Notes: a model not told the origin generated them from the letters alone. A stretch of 64,000 nucleotides of DNA from Carnobacterium inhibens subsp. inhibens DSM 13024 (GCF_000746825.1 NZ_JQIV01000006.1:930001-994000), one strand, 5' to 3'; positions 27,571-36,919 are shown, numbered from the stretch's first letter. Made by a program: numbers and translations.

Positions 27571-27604
27571 GTAACCTTGTTACTAATGGTAAAATAAGAG
27601 TAAC
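27571..27604 (+). promoter_or_regulatory. promoter and operator-like sites of the nfeD-floA operon
   Basis: An extended -10 box, TGG-TAAAAT (27587-27595), has no recognisable -35 box. In its place lies the palindrome GTAAC-CTT-GTTAC (27571-27583), with a third half-site GTAAC at 27600-27604 near the transcription start. The arrangement suggests regulator binding, identity unknown. Confidence 0.45.
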
Positions 27605-27664
27605 TAAAATCAACGAGGATTTAGTTAGGGAAAAGGAACAGCTCTTAAAGAGGAGGTGAATGTA

Positions 27665-28264
27665 TTGGAAATAATTTTATTAACTGTTGGATTTATTGGT
27701 TTAGTCATAGCGGCTTTAACACCTAAATCTACTTTAGGAGGACTTTTGGCATTAGCAAGTTTTGGAGGATATTTTTATATAAATAGTCTTGAAAATTGGG
27801 TTCCGATTATAATTTTTATTCTAGGAATTTGTTTGTTGATATTTGAAGTCTTTGTACCTGACTTTGGTGTAGCAGGTATCATTGGTTTTCTTTTAATTAT
27901 CGGCGGTGTCTATTTAACGAATAATGATCTTAGTACAGCTTTACGTGATTTAAGTATTGCGGTGGTTGCTGCTTCATTTTTATTTATTATGCTCATCCGC
28001 AGAGGGTACTCGTTAACTCATTTACAAAAACTTGTCCTTCAAAATAATTTAGATAAAGAAAGCGGGTTTTCAAGCAACACTGACGCTTCAGCTTATTTAG
28101 GAAAAACTGGAGAAACAACTACGCCACTTAGGCCATCTGGAAAAGTACAATTTGAAGACACTGAGTTAGATGTCGTAAGTACTGGAGAGCATATAGACAC
28201 AAATGTTTCCGTTATTGTCACAAAAGTAGAAGGATACAAAATTATTGTTAGGAGAGTGGATTAA
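27665..28264 (+). CDS. NfeD family membrane protein
   Basis: About 199 residues, starting at TTG 27665 with AGGAGG eight bases upstream (an apparent GTG at 27656 is part of that site). Three to four membrane helices fill residues 1-120, followed by a C-terminal OB-fold ([24 protein letters not shown]) typical of NfeD. It corresponds to the short NfeD type that always neighbours flotillins, as B. subtilis yqeZ does with floA. Its role is to assist flotillin membrane domains. The next gene begins two bases after its stop. Confidence 0.9.
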   Translation: MEIILLTVGFIGLVIAALTPKSTLGGLLALASFGGYFYINSLENWVPIIIFILGICLLIFEVFVPDFGVAGIIGFLLIIGGVYLTNNDLSTALRDLSIAVVAASFLFIMLIRRGYSLTHLQKLVLQNNLDKESGFSSNTDASAYLGKTGETTTPLRPSGKVQFEDTELDVVSTGEHIDTNVSVIVTKVEGYKIIVRRVD

Positions 28265-28266
28265 AT

Positions 28267-29268
28267 ATGACAACAGTTGCAGAGAGCCCCACAAATTGGA
28301 TTGGCTTTTTATTCATAGCCATTATCGTTATTATCGTTATCAGCTTATTTTTCCGTTTCGTACCCGTTGGATTGTGGGTTACTGCTTATTTCTCAGGTGT
28401 TAAAGTTAACATAGGAACACTTGTTGGAATGCGTTTAAGACGAGTTGCTCCACAAGATATCATTCGTCCATTGATCAAAGCCACTAAAGCTGGATTAGAT
28501 ATCGACATCAATGAATTAGAAGCTCATTATTTAGCTGGTGGAGATATCAACCAAGTTATTGATGCTTTAATTGCCGCACAACGTGCAAATATTGATTTAG
28601 TATTTAAACAAGCTGCTGCAATCGACTTAGCCGGAAGAAATGTTTTTGAAGCCGTACAAGTCAGTGTTAATCCTAAAGTTATCGAAACACCTCAAATTGC
28701 TGCAATGGCAATGAACGGTATTGAAGTTAAAGCACGTGCAAAAGTAACGGTTCGTGCGAATATTGAACGCCTAGTCGGTGGTGCTGGTGAAGAAACAATC
28801 ATCGCTCGTGTTGGTGAAGGTATTGTAACAACAGTTGGTAGTGCAGCAAGACATACAGATGTTTTAGAAAATCCAGACTCTATCTCAAAAACTGTTTTAA
28901 GAAAAGGATTAGATTCTGGTACTGCTTTTGAAATTCTTTCCATTGATATTGCGGATATTGATGTTGGACGTAACATTGGTGCCAGCTTACAAATGGAACA
29001 AGCCCAAGCAGATAAAAATATTGCCCAAGCTAAAGCTGAGGAAAGACGCTCAATGGCGATTGCTCAAGAACAAGAAATGATCGCTGAAGTTCAAAAAATG
29101 CGTGCTCGCGTGGTTGAAGCTGAAGCTGAAGTACCTTTAGCATTAGCTGAAGCTTTAAAATCTGGAAACTTAGGTGCAATGGATTATTACAATATGAACA
29201 ATGTTAATGCCGATACTAAAATGAGAAACTCTATTTCAGATACTACTGAGAGAGAAAGTGATAGATAA
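28267..29268 (+). CDS. floA: flotillin-like protein FloA
   Basis: A 333-residue FloA. An N-terminal membrane hairpin ([19 protein letters not shown]) is followed by an SPFH/PHB domain ([16 protein letters not shown]...[20 protein letters not shown]) and an alanine/glutamate-rich coiled-coil flotillin domain ([18 protein letters not shown]). It organises membrane microdomains and influences fluidity and secretion. The stop overlaps the next start as TAATG, so three genes form one operon. Confidence 0.96.
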   Translation: MTTVAESPTNWIGFLFIAIIVIIVISLFFRFVPVGLWVTAYFSGVKVNIGTLVGMRLRRVAPQDIIRPLIKATKAGLDIDINELEAHYLAGGDINQVIDALIAAQRANIDLVFKQAAAIDLAGRNVFEAVQVSVNPKVIETPQIAAMAMNGIEVKARAKVTVRANIERLVGGAGEETIIARVGEGIVTTVGSAARHTDVLENPDSISKTVLRKGLDSGTAFEILSIDIADIDVGRNIGASLQMEQAQADKNIAQAKAEERRSMAIAQEQEMIAEVQKMRARVVEAEAEVPLALAEALKSGNLGAMDYYNMNNVNADTKMRNSISDTTERESDR

Positions 29269-29849
29269 TGAATACTTTAATAGCCCTTGTCGTTTTATTT
29301 CTTATAGGGACTACCGTTTTTTCATTTATCGCTGCTATATATCGCTTCTTTATTGCAATGATTGGAAACAATTCCACTTCATCGCAAAGTAGACAAAGAG
29401 ACCTTCAACAAAGAACAGATTTAAGAAATAAAGATTCTGTATCTTTAAAAGATGCTTTTATAGCAAATAACACGACTAGACAAAAATATGCTAGCAAATC
29501 ATCTACTGCTTCTTCTCAAAAAAGAAATCAACAGATGCAATCGAAGCAATTGTCTCGTCGTATGCAACAAGAAGCTGCAAAAAGAAGAGCGGAACCTGTA
29601 CGATCTTCTTCTGCTCCAAAAACAACTTTATTTAATGAAAATGACGTTAAGAAAAGTAAAAGTCAGACGCTTTTTGATAGGAATGATTTAACTTCATTAA
29701 CCCCTATTGATAAGGTAACTTCTACTAAAAAATCAAGTTATCAGGCTGTGGTTAAAACTAAGAAAACTCATTTCCAAAACGATTATGTAAAAGGGATCAT
29801 CTACAAAGAAATTTTAGATAAACCTGTTAGTTTAAGACGTACTGAATAA
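29268..29849 (+). CDS. hypothetical membrane-anchored basic protein, third gene of floA operon
   Basis: A 193-residue protein with one N-terminal membrane helix (ALVVLFLIGTTVFSFIAAIY) and a long low-complexity tail rich in Ser, Gln, Lys and Arg, likely unfolded and cytoplasmic. Two short motifs near the C-terminal half are almost repeated: TLFNENDVKKS and TLFDRNDLTS. It occupies the place of yqfB in the B. subtilis floA operon but shows no evident similarity. Translational overlap with floA suggests a related role at flotillin domains, which is inference. Confidence 0.65.
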   Translation: MNTLIALVVLFLIGTTVFSFIAAIYRFFIAMIGNNSTSSQSRQRDLQQRTDLRNKDSVSLKDAFIANNTTRQKYASKSSTASSQKRNQQMQSKQLSRRMQQEAAKRRAEPVRSSSAPKTTLFNENDVKKSKSQTLFDRNDLTSLTPIDKVTSTKKSSYQAVVKTKKTHFQNDYVKGIIYKEILDKPVSLRRTE

Positions 29850-29895
29850 ACCATCAAGAAAGTTCCTATTTGGAACTTTCTTGATGGTTTTCTTT
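29848..29895. terminator. bidirectional terminator
   Basis: A 19-base stem, AAACCATCAAGAAAGTTCC and its complement, with a five-base loop, between the floA operon and the convergent ammonium transporter gene. Confidence 0.9.
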
Positions 29896-29898
29896 ATA

Positions 29899-31680
29899 TC
29901 AAGCTTTTACTTCTTCTTTATCCACATCATCATACTCCAGAGCTTTTGTTCCTTGATCTCCTGAACTTACTCGAATGACATTTTCTACGTTATAGACAAA
30001 TATTTTTCCGTCACCGACAGCACCGGTATACAAAGATTTTCGAGCTGTCTCAGTCACTAGAGAAACCGGTACCTTGCTCACAACTATTTCTAGTCGTATT
30101 TTAGGCAGCAAGTCTGCTTCGATTTCTACCCCTCTGTAGTAAGCTGTATGCCCTTTTTGCATACCATAACCTTGTACTTTTGTCACCGTCATGCCTGTAA
30201 TACCAATCGTATTTAAATCTTTTTTCAAGTCATCAAATTTTGATTCATTCGTTATAATATCGACTTTCATTAATGGGGTAATTTCGCCCTCTTTACTCTT
30301 ATTTGTACTCAAAGGGTTAACGGAATGTCTGTGAAATTCAAGGACTGGATCAGTATCATCATTATCTATAGAAACTGATTCTATTCCGGCTAAAGCTAAG
30401 GCAGGTTCTTGATTTTCAAATTTCAATCCTCCAAATACAGGTTTTTGACCAAATGGAACCGTCACGAAGTCACCGTAGCTTGATTCTAATCCATGTTCTG
30501 AAATATCCATCCCTGCAATTTCTTCTTCTTCTGTTACTCGTAACCCAATTGTTTTATCAATGAGTTTAAATGTAATAACCATTGTGACCGTTACCCAAGC
30601 AACAACTGAACCTACTCCTAATAATTGAATCCCTAAAAGGTTGACTCCACCTCCATACAGCAATCCTCCATCAGTTGCAAAAACACCTACTAGGATAGTT
30701 CCTAATGCACCTGATATCCCGTGAACACCGAAAGCACCTACTGGATCATCAATTTTAGCTTTCTTTTCGACAAATTCGATTCCATAGACTAACGCACTAG
30801 CAGAAATTGCCCCTATCGCTACAGCTCCAAATGGTGAAACTATCGCACATCCAGCTGTAATTCCTACTAAACCAGCTAGCGAACCATTTAGCGTCATAGA
30901 AATATCTGGTTTGCCATATTTTGTCCATGTAATCATCATAGCAACTAAAGTAGCCGTTACTGCGGATAAATTTGTATTTAAAAAGATTGTTCCAATAAGA
31001 GATAATGTTTCATCACCCGTGGCAGAGACCGTTGAAGCTCCATTAAATCCAAACCAAGCAAACCAAAGAATGAAAACACCTAAAGCTCCTAATGTTAGAC
31101 TATGTCCTGGAATAGCTTTTGCTTTTCCATCTTTGTCGTATTTTCCAATTCTAGCCCCAACAAGCTTTGCTCCGATTAGAGCTGTTACTCCACCAACCAT
31201 ATGAACAGCTGTCGAACCAGCAAAATCGACAAATCCTAATTGCGCTAACCATCCTCCACCCCAGATCCAATGTCCAGAAATAGGATAAACAACTGTAGAA
31301 ATAACCAATGTGTAAACTAAGTATGCACTAAACTTCGTTCTTTCTGCCATTGAACCAGAAACAATCGTAGCCGCAGTTGCCGCAAATACCGTTTGAAACA
31401 TCAAAAATACATATCCTGGTATCGTTGTATCGTAATTTCCTTGTACAAATAAGTCCGGTGTTCCAATCAAACCTGCTATACTTGGTCCAAACATTACTCC
31501 AAATCCAATGATCCAGTACATTAAAGACCCTAATACAAAATCCATTAAATTTTTCATAATAATATTTCCTGCATTTTTTGCTCTTGTAAATCCCGTTTCA
31601 ACCATCGCAAAACCCGCTTGCATAAAAAATACTAAAACAGTTCCAACCAATACCCATAATGTATCTGCTGATGAAAACAT
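29899..31680 (-). CDS. ammonium transporter with fused C-terminal PII domain
   Basis: A 593-residue fusion. Residues 1-405 are a full Amt channel with 11 membrane helices, the signature DFAGSTAVHMVGG and the twin pore histidines (near 160 and 320). A linker of about 60 residues follows. Residues from about 466 form a GlnB/GlnK PII domain: MKVDIITN, GMQKGHTAYYRG (T-loop start), LPKIRLEIVV and TGAVGDGKIFVYNVENVIRV. At the position of the uridylylated Tyr51 the sequence RGVEIE has Ile. The channel therefore carries its own nitrogen/ATP sensor. No separate glnK is nearby. Confidence 0.93.
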   Translation of the reverse strand: MFSSADTLWVLVGTVLVFFMQAGFAMVETGFTRAKNAGNIIMKNLMDFVLGSLMYWIIGFGVMFGPSIAGLIGTPDLFVQGNYDTTIPGYVFLMFQTVFAATAATIVSGSMAERTKFSAYLVYTLVISTVVYPISGHWIWGGGWLAQLGFVDFAGSTAVHMVGGVTALIGAKLVGARIGKYDKDGKAKAIPGHSLTLGALGVFILWFAWFGFNGASTVSATGDETLSLIGTIFLNTNLSAVTATLVAMMITWTKYGKPDISMTLNGSLAGLVGITAGCAIVSPFGAVAIGAISASALVYGIEFVEKKAKIDDPVGAFGVHGISGALGTILVGVFATDGGLLYGGGVNLLGIQLLGVGSVVAWVTVTMVITFKLIDKTIGLRVTEEEEIAGMDISEHGLESSYGDFVTVPFGQKPVFGGLKFENQEPALALAGIESVSIDNDDTDPVLEFHRHSVNPLSTNKSKEGEITPLMKVDIITNESKFDDLKKDLNTIGITGMTVTKVQGYGMQKGHTAYYRGVEIEADLLPKIRLEIVVSKVPVSLVTETARKSLYTGAVGDGKIFVYNVENVIRVSSGDQGTKALEYDDVDKEEVKA

Positions 31681-31767
31681 ATTGTATCCCCCTTTTCATT
31701 TATGTTATAAAATCTAACATTACAAAAAGGCTATATCAAGGGTTTTAGCTTTTAAATTCAAAATAAA

Positions 31768-31821
31768 TAAAAAAAACTATCAATACATGTTATATCTTAT
31801 AACATGTATTGACAGTTTTTA
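31768..31821 (-). terminator. terminator of the ROK gene
   Basis: A 20-position stem (AACTGTCAATACATGTTATA on the minus strand) with a single mismatch, a three-base loop and a seven-base T-run; it also separates the ROK gene from the Amt-PII gene on the same strand. Confidence 0.88.
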
Positions 31822-31827
31822 AACTTC

Positions 31828-32727
31828 TTATTCCTCATTTAATTTGTAATTGTATAATGCTCCAATAATATTTCCGTTATTTCCGAGTTTACTTTTCATG
31901 ATTGTAGGCACAATAAATAACTGTTCTCCTAATTCTTCTTCATATACTTTCTTTACATTCTCTTTGATCATTTGAATCAACAATGGATTTCCACTGATTC
32001 CGCCACTGATAATAATTCTTTCTGGATCTACTATCGTCTGTAAATTAAACAATTGAATAGCTAATGTGTAACAATATTCATCTAGACATGCAGCGGCTTT
32101 TTTATTTCCATCTTCAATCAATTCAAACATCTTAAATCCATTTATTGATTCTGACGGTAATTCACACTGTTCTCCTATTTTTTGATACAGTTTTTTTATG
32201 CCGTTTTGAAATCCAAACATATAATCTGCATCTTTACTTTTATCTGAATTTGTTTTAATAAAAGAAAATTCACCTGCCGAGAAGTGCTGACCTTTTAAAA
32301 CTTCACCATTCACTACTATTCCACCACCAATGCCAGTACCTAAATTAAGCATGATGCCATATTGGATACCTTTTAAATTTCCTTTCCATAACTCCCCAAG
32401 TGTCGCTGCCTTCCCGTCATTTTCTACATGAATAGTCGTTTGACATCTTGTTTCCAACATTTCTATCATATTCAAATTCTTAATATACTTTAACGAACCT
32501 CCATGCACTGCATACCCGGTTTTCGAATGGATAATACCTGGCATGCTAATAGCCATACCTTCAACTTGATCAGCATATTCATTGTAGATTTTTTCCATCA
32601 AATCCAAAAGTTCTGTTAATGAACCCATAGGCGTTTTTTTAGTTTTTATTTCACCTAGTTCGCCTTGATCATTAATTAATCCATAATTTGTTTCAGTTCC
32701 GCCGATATCCACACCTAAATAATCCAC
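31828..32727 (-). CDS. ROK family sugar kinase
   Basis: A 299-residue ROK protein without a helix-turn-helix domain, hence a kinase and not a repressor. It shows DIGGTETNYGL for phosphate binding, VENDGKAATLGE with the catalytic Asp region and LNLGTGIGGGIVVNG. The zinc-binding GHx9CxCGxxGCxE motif of classical ROK glucokinases is missing. The substrate may be glucose, an amino sugar such as ManNAc, or another hexose. A weak cre-like sequence (GAACGTTTACA, near 32800) lies upstream. Confidence 0.85.
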   Translation of the reverse strand: MDYLGVDIGGTETNYGLINDQGELGEIKTKKTPMGSLTELLDLMEKIYNEYADQVEGMAISMPGIIHSKTGYAVHGGSLKYIKNLNMIEMLETRCQTTIHVENDGKAATLGELWKGNLKGIQYGIMLNLGTGIGGGIVVNGEVLKGQHFSAGEFSFIKTNSDKSKDADYMFGFQNGIKKLYQKIGEQCELPSESINGFKMFELIEDGNKKAAACLDEYCYTLAIQLFNLQTIVDPERIIISGGISGNPLLIQMIKENVKKVYEEELGEQLFIVPTIMKSKLGNNGNIIGALYNYKLNEE

Positions 32728-32989
32728 TATTATCCTCCTTTATTTTCCAAATTTTACTTAATCACTACCTCTAGTTTACCACTTCCATCTATTAAATAGA
32801 ACGTTTACAATTCAGCAGCTCATTTCTCTTTATTCTTTAAAAGCGAAATACTATCCTTTATTTCACTGTACAGCCTTTCTGTAATACTATTGCTATTTTT
32901 TGTTACACAACTAACACCACAATTGTTCATTATCTATGCTATACTTTTTAGGTACGTAAAAAGCAAGGGGATTTAATGGGGGTATATTA

Positions 32990-34444
32990 TTGAAAAAGAG
33001 AGCAATCATAGGAATTATAGCTACGGTGATGTTTGCTGGACCATTTTTACCAACTATCGCTCAAGCCGATACACTGGAAGAAATGGAACAGAAAAAAAAT
33101 GAACTTGAATCACAATCATCAGAGCTTAATAATAGAATCAAAGAACAAGATGAAACCTTAAATGGGCTAGAAACAGAAAAAAGCAGTTTAGAATCAGATA
33201 TTACTACACTGCAATCTCAAATCGATGATACAGTTCTAAAATTACATGCGCAAGAAATAAAGTTAGAAGACTCTAAAGCAAAAGTTGAACAATTGAAAAT
33301 AGAAATTGAAGCTTTAAAAAAACTAATTGCCCAACGAACAGGTAAACTTGAAAATCAAGCTCGCTCTGTACAAACTGATGGAAATGCTTCTAATTTAATA
33401 GGCCTTCTTCTAACGGCTGAAAGTTTTACAGATTTAGTTGGCCGTATAGGTATCGTCAATCAATTGGTTACTGCCAATAAAACTATTGTGATTGAACAAG
33501 AAAAAGATCAAACTACATTAGAAATGAACGAAACAAAAGCTAAAGCTGAAAAAATGGCCATTGAAGAAATAAAAATTGATATTGAATTATCTAAAAACAA
33601 TCTAGTTGCTCAAAAAGCTGAACTCGATGATAAAATCGTTCAAGTTGCCATTCAATACGATATGACGGAAGAAGAGAAAAATACATTTGTTGAAGAGCAG
33701 CAAGTCATTGCTACTCAAACAAGTACACTATCTGAAGAAATGCAAAAAGAACGTCAACGTATTATTGAAGAAGAACAAGCCAGACAACTAGCCATACAAA
33801 AAGCTGCTGAACAAGAAGCTGCAAAAGCCGCTGCAGAGGAAGAAGCTAGATTAGCTGCTGTTGAAGCTCAAGAAAAAGCTAACCAAGAAGAAACGGCTAA
33901 AAAAGCTGCTGAAGAAAAAACAACAATTGCCAGCTCTTCTATTAAAAAATCAACAAATACTAATAAGTCCAGCAGTTCAACTACTAACCCTAGTTCTTCT
34001 AGCAACACAAGTCCTTCAAAAGAACCGGTCGTCCAAGAATCAAAACCATCATCTAATTCAGGTTTCATACGACCTAGTGGCGGATATTCAACCTCATCTT
34101 ATGGTTACCGAGTGCACCCGATTACAGGTGATTACAAACTGCATGGCGGCATTGATTTTGGTGGCGGTGGAGCAATTGTTGCTTCTAAAAGCGGTACAGT
34201 TGTGATTGCTGGATATGATTCAGGATGGGGATATTATGTGAAAATTGATCACGGCAATGGTTTCCAAACGCTTTATGCACATATGGTTGCTGGAAGTTTG
34301 CTTGTTTCTCCAGGACAGCAAGTTTCTCAAGGGCAACAAATTGGAACAATGGGAACGACTGGTTCTTCTACGGGCGTACACTTGCATTTTGAAATGTACA
34401 AAAACGGAAGTCGAGTTAACCCAGCTCCTTATTTAGGAATGTAA
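32990..34444 (+). CDS. secreted M23 peptidoglycan hydrolase with coiled coil
   Basis: A 484-residue secreted protein starting at TTG with GGGGG seven bases upstream. Signal peptide residues 1-26 end in AQA. Residues 27-290 form a long coiled coil, an EnvC/PcsB-like layout, followed by a Ser/Thr/Asn-rich linker. The C-terminal LytM/M23 domain (about 360-484) keeps zinc ligands in HGGIDFGGG and HLHFEMY plus LYAHM. It likely cuts peptide bridges at the septum, with the coiled coil as a regulatory arm. No FtsX gene is adjacent. Confidence 0.93.
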   Translation: MKKRAIIGIIATVMFAGPFLPTIAQADTLEEMEQKKNELESQSSELNNRIKEQDETLNGLETEKSSLESDITTLQSQIDDTVLKLHAQEIKLEDSKAKVEQLKIEIEALKKLIAQRTGKLENQARSVQTDGNASNLIGLLLTAESFTDLVGRIGIVNQLVTANKTIVIEQEKDQTTLEMNETKAKAEKMAIEEIKIDIELSKNNLVAQKAELDDKIVQVAIQYDMTEEEKNTFVEEQQVIATQTSTLSEEMQKERQRIIEEEQARQLAIQKAAEQEAAKAAAEEEARLAAVEAQEKANQEETAKKAAEEKTTIASSSIKKSTNTNKSSSSTTNPSSSSNTSPSKEPVVQESKPSSNSGFIRPSGGYSTSSYGYRVHPITGDYKLHGGIDFGGGGAIVASKSGTVVIAGYDSGWGYYVKIDHGNGFQTLYAHMVAGSLLVSPGQQVSQGQQIGTMGTTGSSTGVHLHFEMYKNGSRVNPAPYLGM

Positions 34445-34460
34445 CAATACATTTTAACGT

Positions 34461-34506
34461 AAAAGACAGATGGATCATTTTTACCAATGACCCATCTGTC
34501 TTTTTA
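34461..34506 (+). terminator. terminator of the M23 gene
   Basis: Stem AAAAGACAGATGG with its complement, an 18-base loop and five T. Confidence 0.85.
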
Positions 34507-34540
34507 TGTTGTTTGACACTTGCTCCCTATTGCCTTTTAT

Positions 34541-35086
34541 TTATTGTTCATTCTTATAGTACTTATTAAGAAATTTCTCTAATAAAGGAAACAGAACTGG
34601 CGCTAATACTAGATAAAACCCACTATTTCCTATTGCATGTAAGGTATCAAAAGGGATTCCAGAAGCATAATAAATCCAAAAATTTTGAATACCAAAAAAT
34701 GGAGCTTGAATTAAAGAAATCAAAAAACCATACAAATATCCTGTAAAACCGGCATAACAAAGCATAAACACAAAAGGAATTTTATTAAAAAAGGGTTTGA
34801 TGATAAGTCCTGTAACTAAAACAACTCCACAAAATGAAACGATTTGAGCAATCGTCCAGACACCCATACCAAGTGTCACATTTGATAGAATAATCGATAA
34901 GACCGCTACAATCAAAGTGTCATTTACACCTAATGTTAACGTTAAAATAATTAAAATAACGGTTACTGGCTGGATATTTGGTAGAAACTGAAACAATTGC
35001 CGACTAACTTGACAAAGCGCAGTCATAAAAGCAAGTAAGGTTATTTTTTGAATAGATACTTTTCTATTCAGTTTATTGTAAAGCAT
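34541..35086 (-). CDS. ECF transporter substrate-binding (S) component
   Basis: A 181-residue membrane protein with six helices and the N-terminal ALxxALC-like segment (ITLLAFMTALCQVSRQLF) found in ECF S components, where alanine faces the EcfT subunit. Energy-coupling genes are absent here, so it should be a group II module using shared EcfAA'T. Its start lies inside the end of the DUF4430 gene (14-base overlap), so the lipoprotein and the transporter are made together. Because DUF4430 resembles the C-terminal half of transcobalamin, a corrinoid substrate is possible; this is inference. Confidence 0.82.
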   Translation of the reverse strand: MLYNKLNRKVSIQKITLLAFMTALCQVSRQLFQFLPNIQPVTVILIILTLTLGVNDTLIVAVLSIILSNVTLGMGVWTIAQIVSFCGVVLVTGLIIKPFFNKIPFVFMLCYAGFTGYLYGFLISLIQAPFFGIQNFWIYYASGIPFDTLHAIGNSGFYLVLAPVLFPLLEKFLNKYYKNEQ

Positions 35087-35492
35087 TTAACAACCACTTC
35101 ACTTGATCTCCATCTTTTATTTCGCATTCTGCGGCTCCTACAGTTGGTTGTTCACCATTTACTTCATACAACCAGTATTTCCCCGCATCTTCATCTTGTT
35201 CCATTCCATCGATTGAAAGAATCAATCCATCTTCTTCGATTACTTCATACTGTCCTTTAAGTGCTTCTAAGACAGTAGTACCTTCTTCTACTTCTAGTTC
35301 TTGCGTTGCACCTTCAACTTCTTTTCCATCTTGTTCTAATGACATGACGACAGAAAGTGTCTCTTTTGCTTGCTGTTCAACTAAAGAGTTGCTTTTTGCT
35401 GCAGAAGAATCTGAGTCTTGCACAGTCGTGTTCCCACAAGCTGCCAAACTAAATGTTGCTGCTACTATAAATCCCAATTTAAAAACTTTCAT
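35073..35492 (-). CDS. DUF4430 lipoprotein
   Basis: A 139-residue exported lipoprotein: signal peptide and lipobox TFSLAACGN, a short Ser-rich linker, then a beta-rich DUF4430 domain (TVLEALKGQYEVIEEDG, KYWLYEVNGEQPTVGAAE, GDQVKWLL). The domain family is related to the C-terminal domain of transcobalamin and intrinsic factor. Coupling with an ECF S component suggests it captures the ligand outside the membrane and hands it over. ECF transporters seldom use an outside binding protein, which makes the pair notable. Confidence 0.85.
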   Translation of the reverse strand: MKVFKLGFIVAATFSLAACGNTTVQDSDSSAAKSNSLVEQQAKETLSVVMSLEQDGKEVEGATQELEVEEGTTVLEALKGQYEVIEEDGLILSIDGMEQDEDAGKYWLYEVNGEQPTVGAAECEIKDGDQVKWLLNALQ

Positions 35493-35637
35493 TCTATTTA
35501 TTCCTCCAATTATGTCACTCTTTTAAGATAGACATTTTACCATATGTATAAAGTTGAAAAAATTTCTTTACTCTATTCCCTTCCTAAAACTACTATATAA
35601 CAGACGTAATCGTTTTTCAACCACAACATGTTGTGGT

Positions 35638-35669
35638 TACAAAAAAAGATTGAGTCATTTGACCCAACC
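35638..35669 (-). terminator. terminator of the CAP-domain gene
   Basis: On the minus strand GGTTGGGTCA pairs with TGACTCAATC (two G-U pairs) and is followed by seven T. Confidence 0.7.
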
Positions 35670-35719
35670 TTATGTTTGCTTATTCAACTAGTTATTTCAA
35701 ATCATATTCGCGAGCAGTT

Positions 35720-36370
35720 TCATAACGGCGTTCCAAATAATTGTACAATATAAAGATTTTCGCCATCATAATGAACCCCAATACCTACCTCTTCGAAATC
35801 CTTATTAACCATATTTTCATAATGTCCTGGACTATTTTTTAATCCATCAAATAACCATTCAGACATTCCATTTTCGTCTAAGTAATAGGTTCCCATTGCT
35901 AAATTTTCTCCTGCTAATTGATAAGAGTATTCACTATCTGGTTCTTCTAAAACAGTAAAGGTAGCTTTCCCATCAGGGCGTGTATGAGAAAAAGATTCTT
36001 CTGTTTCAATTGCTCGTTTGTTAGCTGCTTTTTTTAATTGATCATTAGAAGTTAATTGAGGAACACCTACTTCTTTTCTCAAGTCATTCAGTAATTCTAA
36101 AACCCGTTTTTCAACAATTTCATTATTTAGTTTATCTGCTTCAGTTGCATCATCACTAGTACTGGATAATTCTACACTCGTTGATGCTTCTTGACTATGA
36201 TCACTTGAAGGTTCTTCTATAACAACTATTTTTGCACTTGATGCTTTATCAGCAATTAAAGAAATCGTATCGCCAAGTTTTGTATTCTCTAGAATAGACG
36301 AATTTGCAAGCCAATAACCAAACCCGATTAAGACAATTACCATTATACAATATGAGAAAAATTTTCTCAT
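35720..36370 (-). CDS. CAP/SCP-domain extracellular protein (YkwD-like)
   Basis: About 217 residues from the ATG at 36368-36370, which has AAAGG nine bases upstream; the open frame reaches 36460 but that part lacks conserved sequence. A single N-terminal membrane helix is followed by a polar linker and a C-terminal CAP domain with SHTRPDGKATF, AGENLAMGTY and SPGHYENMVN, including the paired histidines and glutamates of the CAP cavity. Such proteins are cell-surface or secreted; their activity is not established. It stands alone. Confidence 0.88.
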   Translation of the reverse strand: MRKFFSYCIMVIVLIGFGYWLANSSILENTKLGDTISLIADKASSAKIVVIEEPSSDHSQEASTSVELSSTSDDATEADKLNNEIVEKRVLELLNDLRKEVGVPQLTSNDQLKKAANKRAIETEESFSHTRPDGKATFTVLEEPDSEYSYQLAGENLAMGTYYLDENGMSEWLFDGLKNSPGHYENMVNKDFEEVGIGVHYDGENLYIVQLFGTPL

Positions 36371-36589
36371 TCCATCAAACCTTTCTTTTGTTCTATTTGA
36401 CTTACAGCTTGTAGTATACCAAAAATTAGTGAATACAAAAATAAGATAAAAAGAATACATTCGTTCTCTTTTATCTTATTTTTGTATTCACTTTTGAGCG
36501 AAACTTTTTTTCCAACAGAAGTAATAAAAAAACAAAGTTAAACAATAGAAATTCCCAGCAAAAATACCTTTTAGAAAAGATTTGTTTAG

Positions 36590-36919
36590 CTATTTGAATT
36601 CCTCTATCAGCTTATTCATTGTTTTCAAAATAGATTTACCTATCCACCAATCTATTTTAAAAATCCCAGTTTCACTGCCTGAAACGATCATTATTAATTC
36701 AACTTGTTCATTTTCTAAAGGATGTATATGAAGGGTCAAACTTGCTACGCTGTCATTTCTAGAAAAGTATTTTTCAAATACAGTTAAATATCCTTTTCCA
36801 TATTCAAAGTCAAATCCATATGTAGTCGATTGTTCATAACGTTCGAATTTCAAATTCTTTTTAAAATATTCTAGAATCTCCAAACTATTTCCATTCAATA
36901 TAACTTGTTTTTCCTTCAT
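36590..36919 (-). CDS. hypothetical protein
   Basis: A 109-residue soluble protein starting at ATG 36917-36919 with GGATGGG upstream. Sequence is balanced in charge with two beta-rich halves (YGFDFEYGKGYLTVFEKYF; LTLHIHPLENEQVELIMIVSG) and a C-terminal amphipathic helix (KSILKTMNKLIEEF). No signal peptide, helix-turn-helix or cysteine motif is seen. I do not recognise the family. It may be its own unit, between the CAP gene and a divergent HAD gene. Confidence 0.6.
   Translation of the reverse strand: MKEKQVILNGNSLEILEYFKKNLKFERYEQSTTYGFDFEYGKGYLTVFEKYFSRNDSVASLTLHIHPLENEQVELIMIVSGSETGIFKIDWWIGKSILKTMNKLIEEFK

Noticed and set aside
33861-34205. 114-codon frame inside the M23 hydrolase gene
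   Set aside because: Lysine/leucine-rich translation of the repetitive linker in another frame; a shadow of the real gene.
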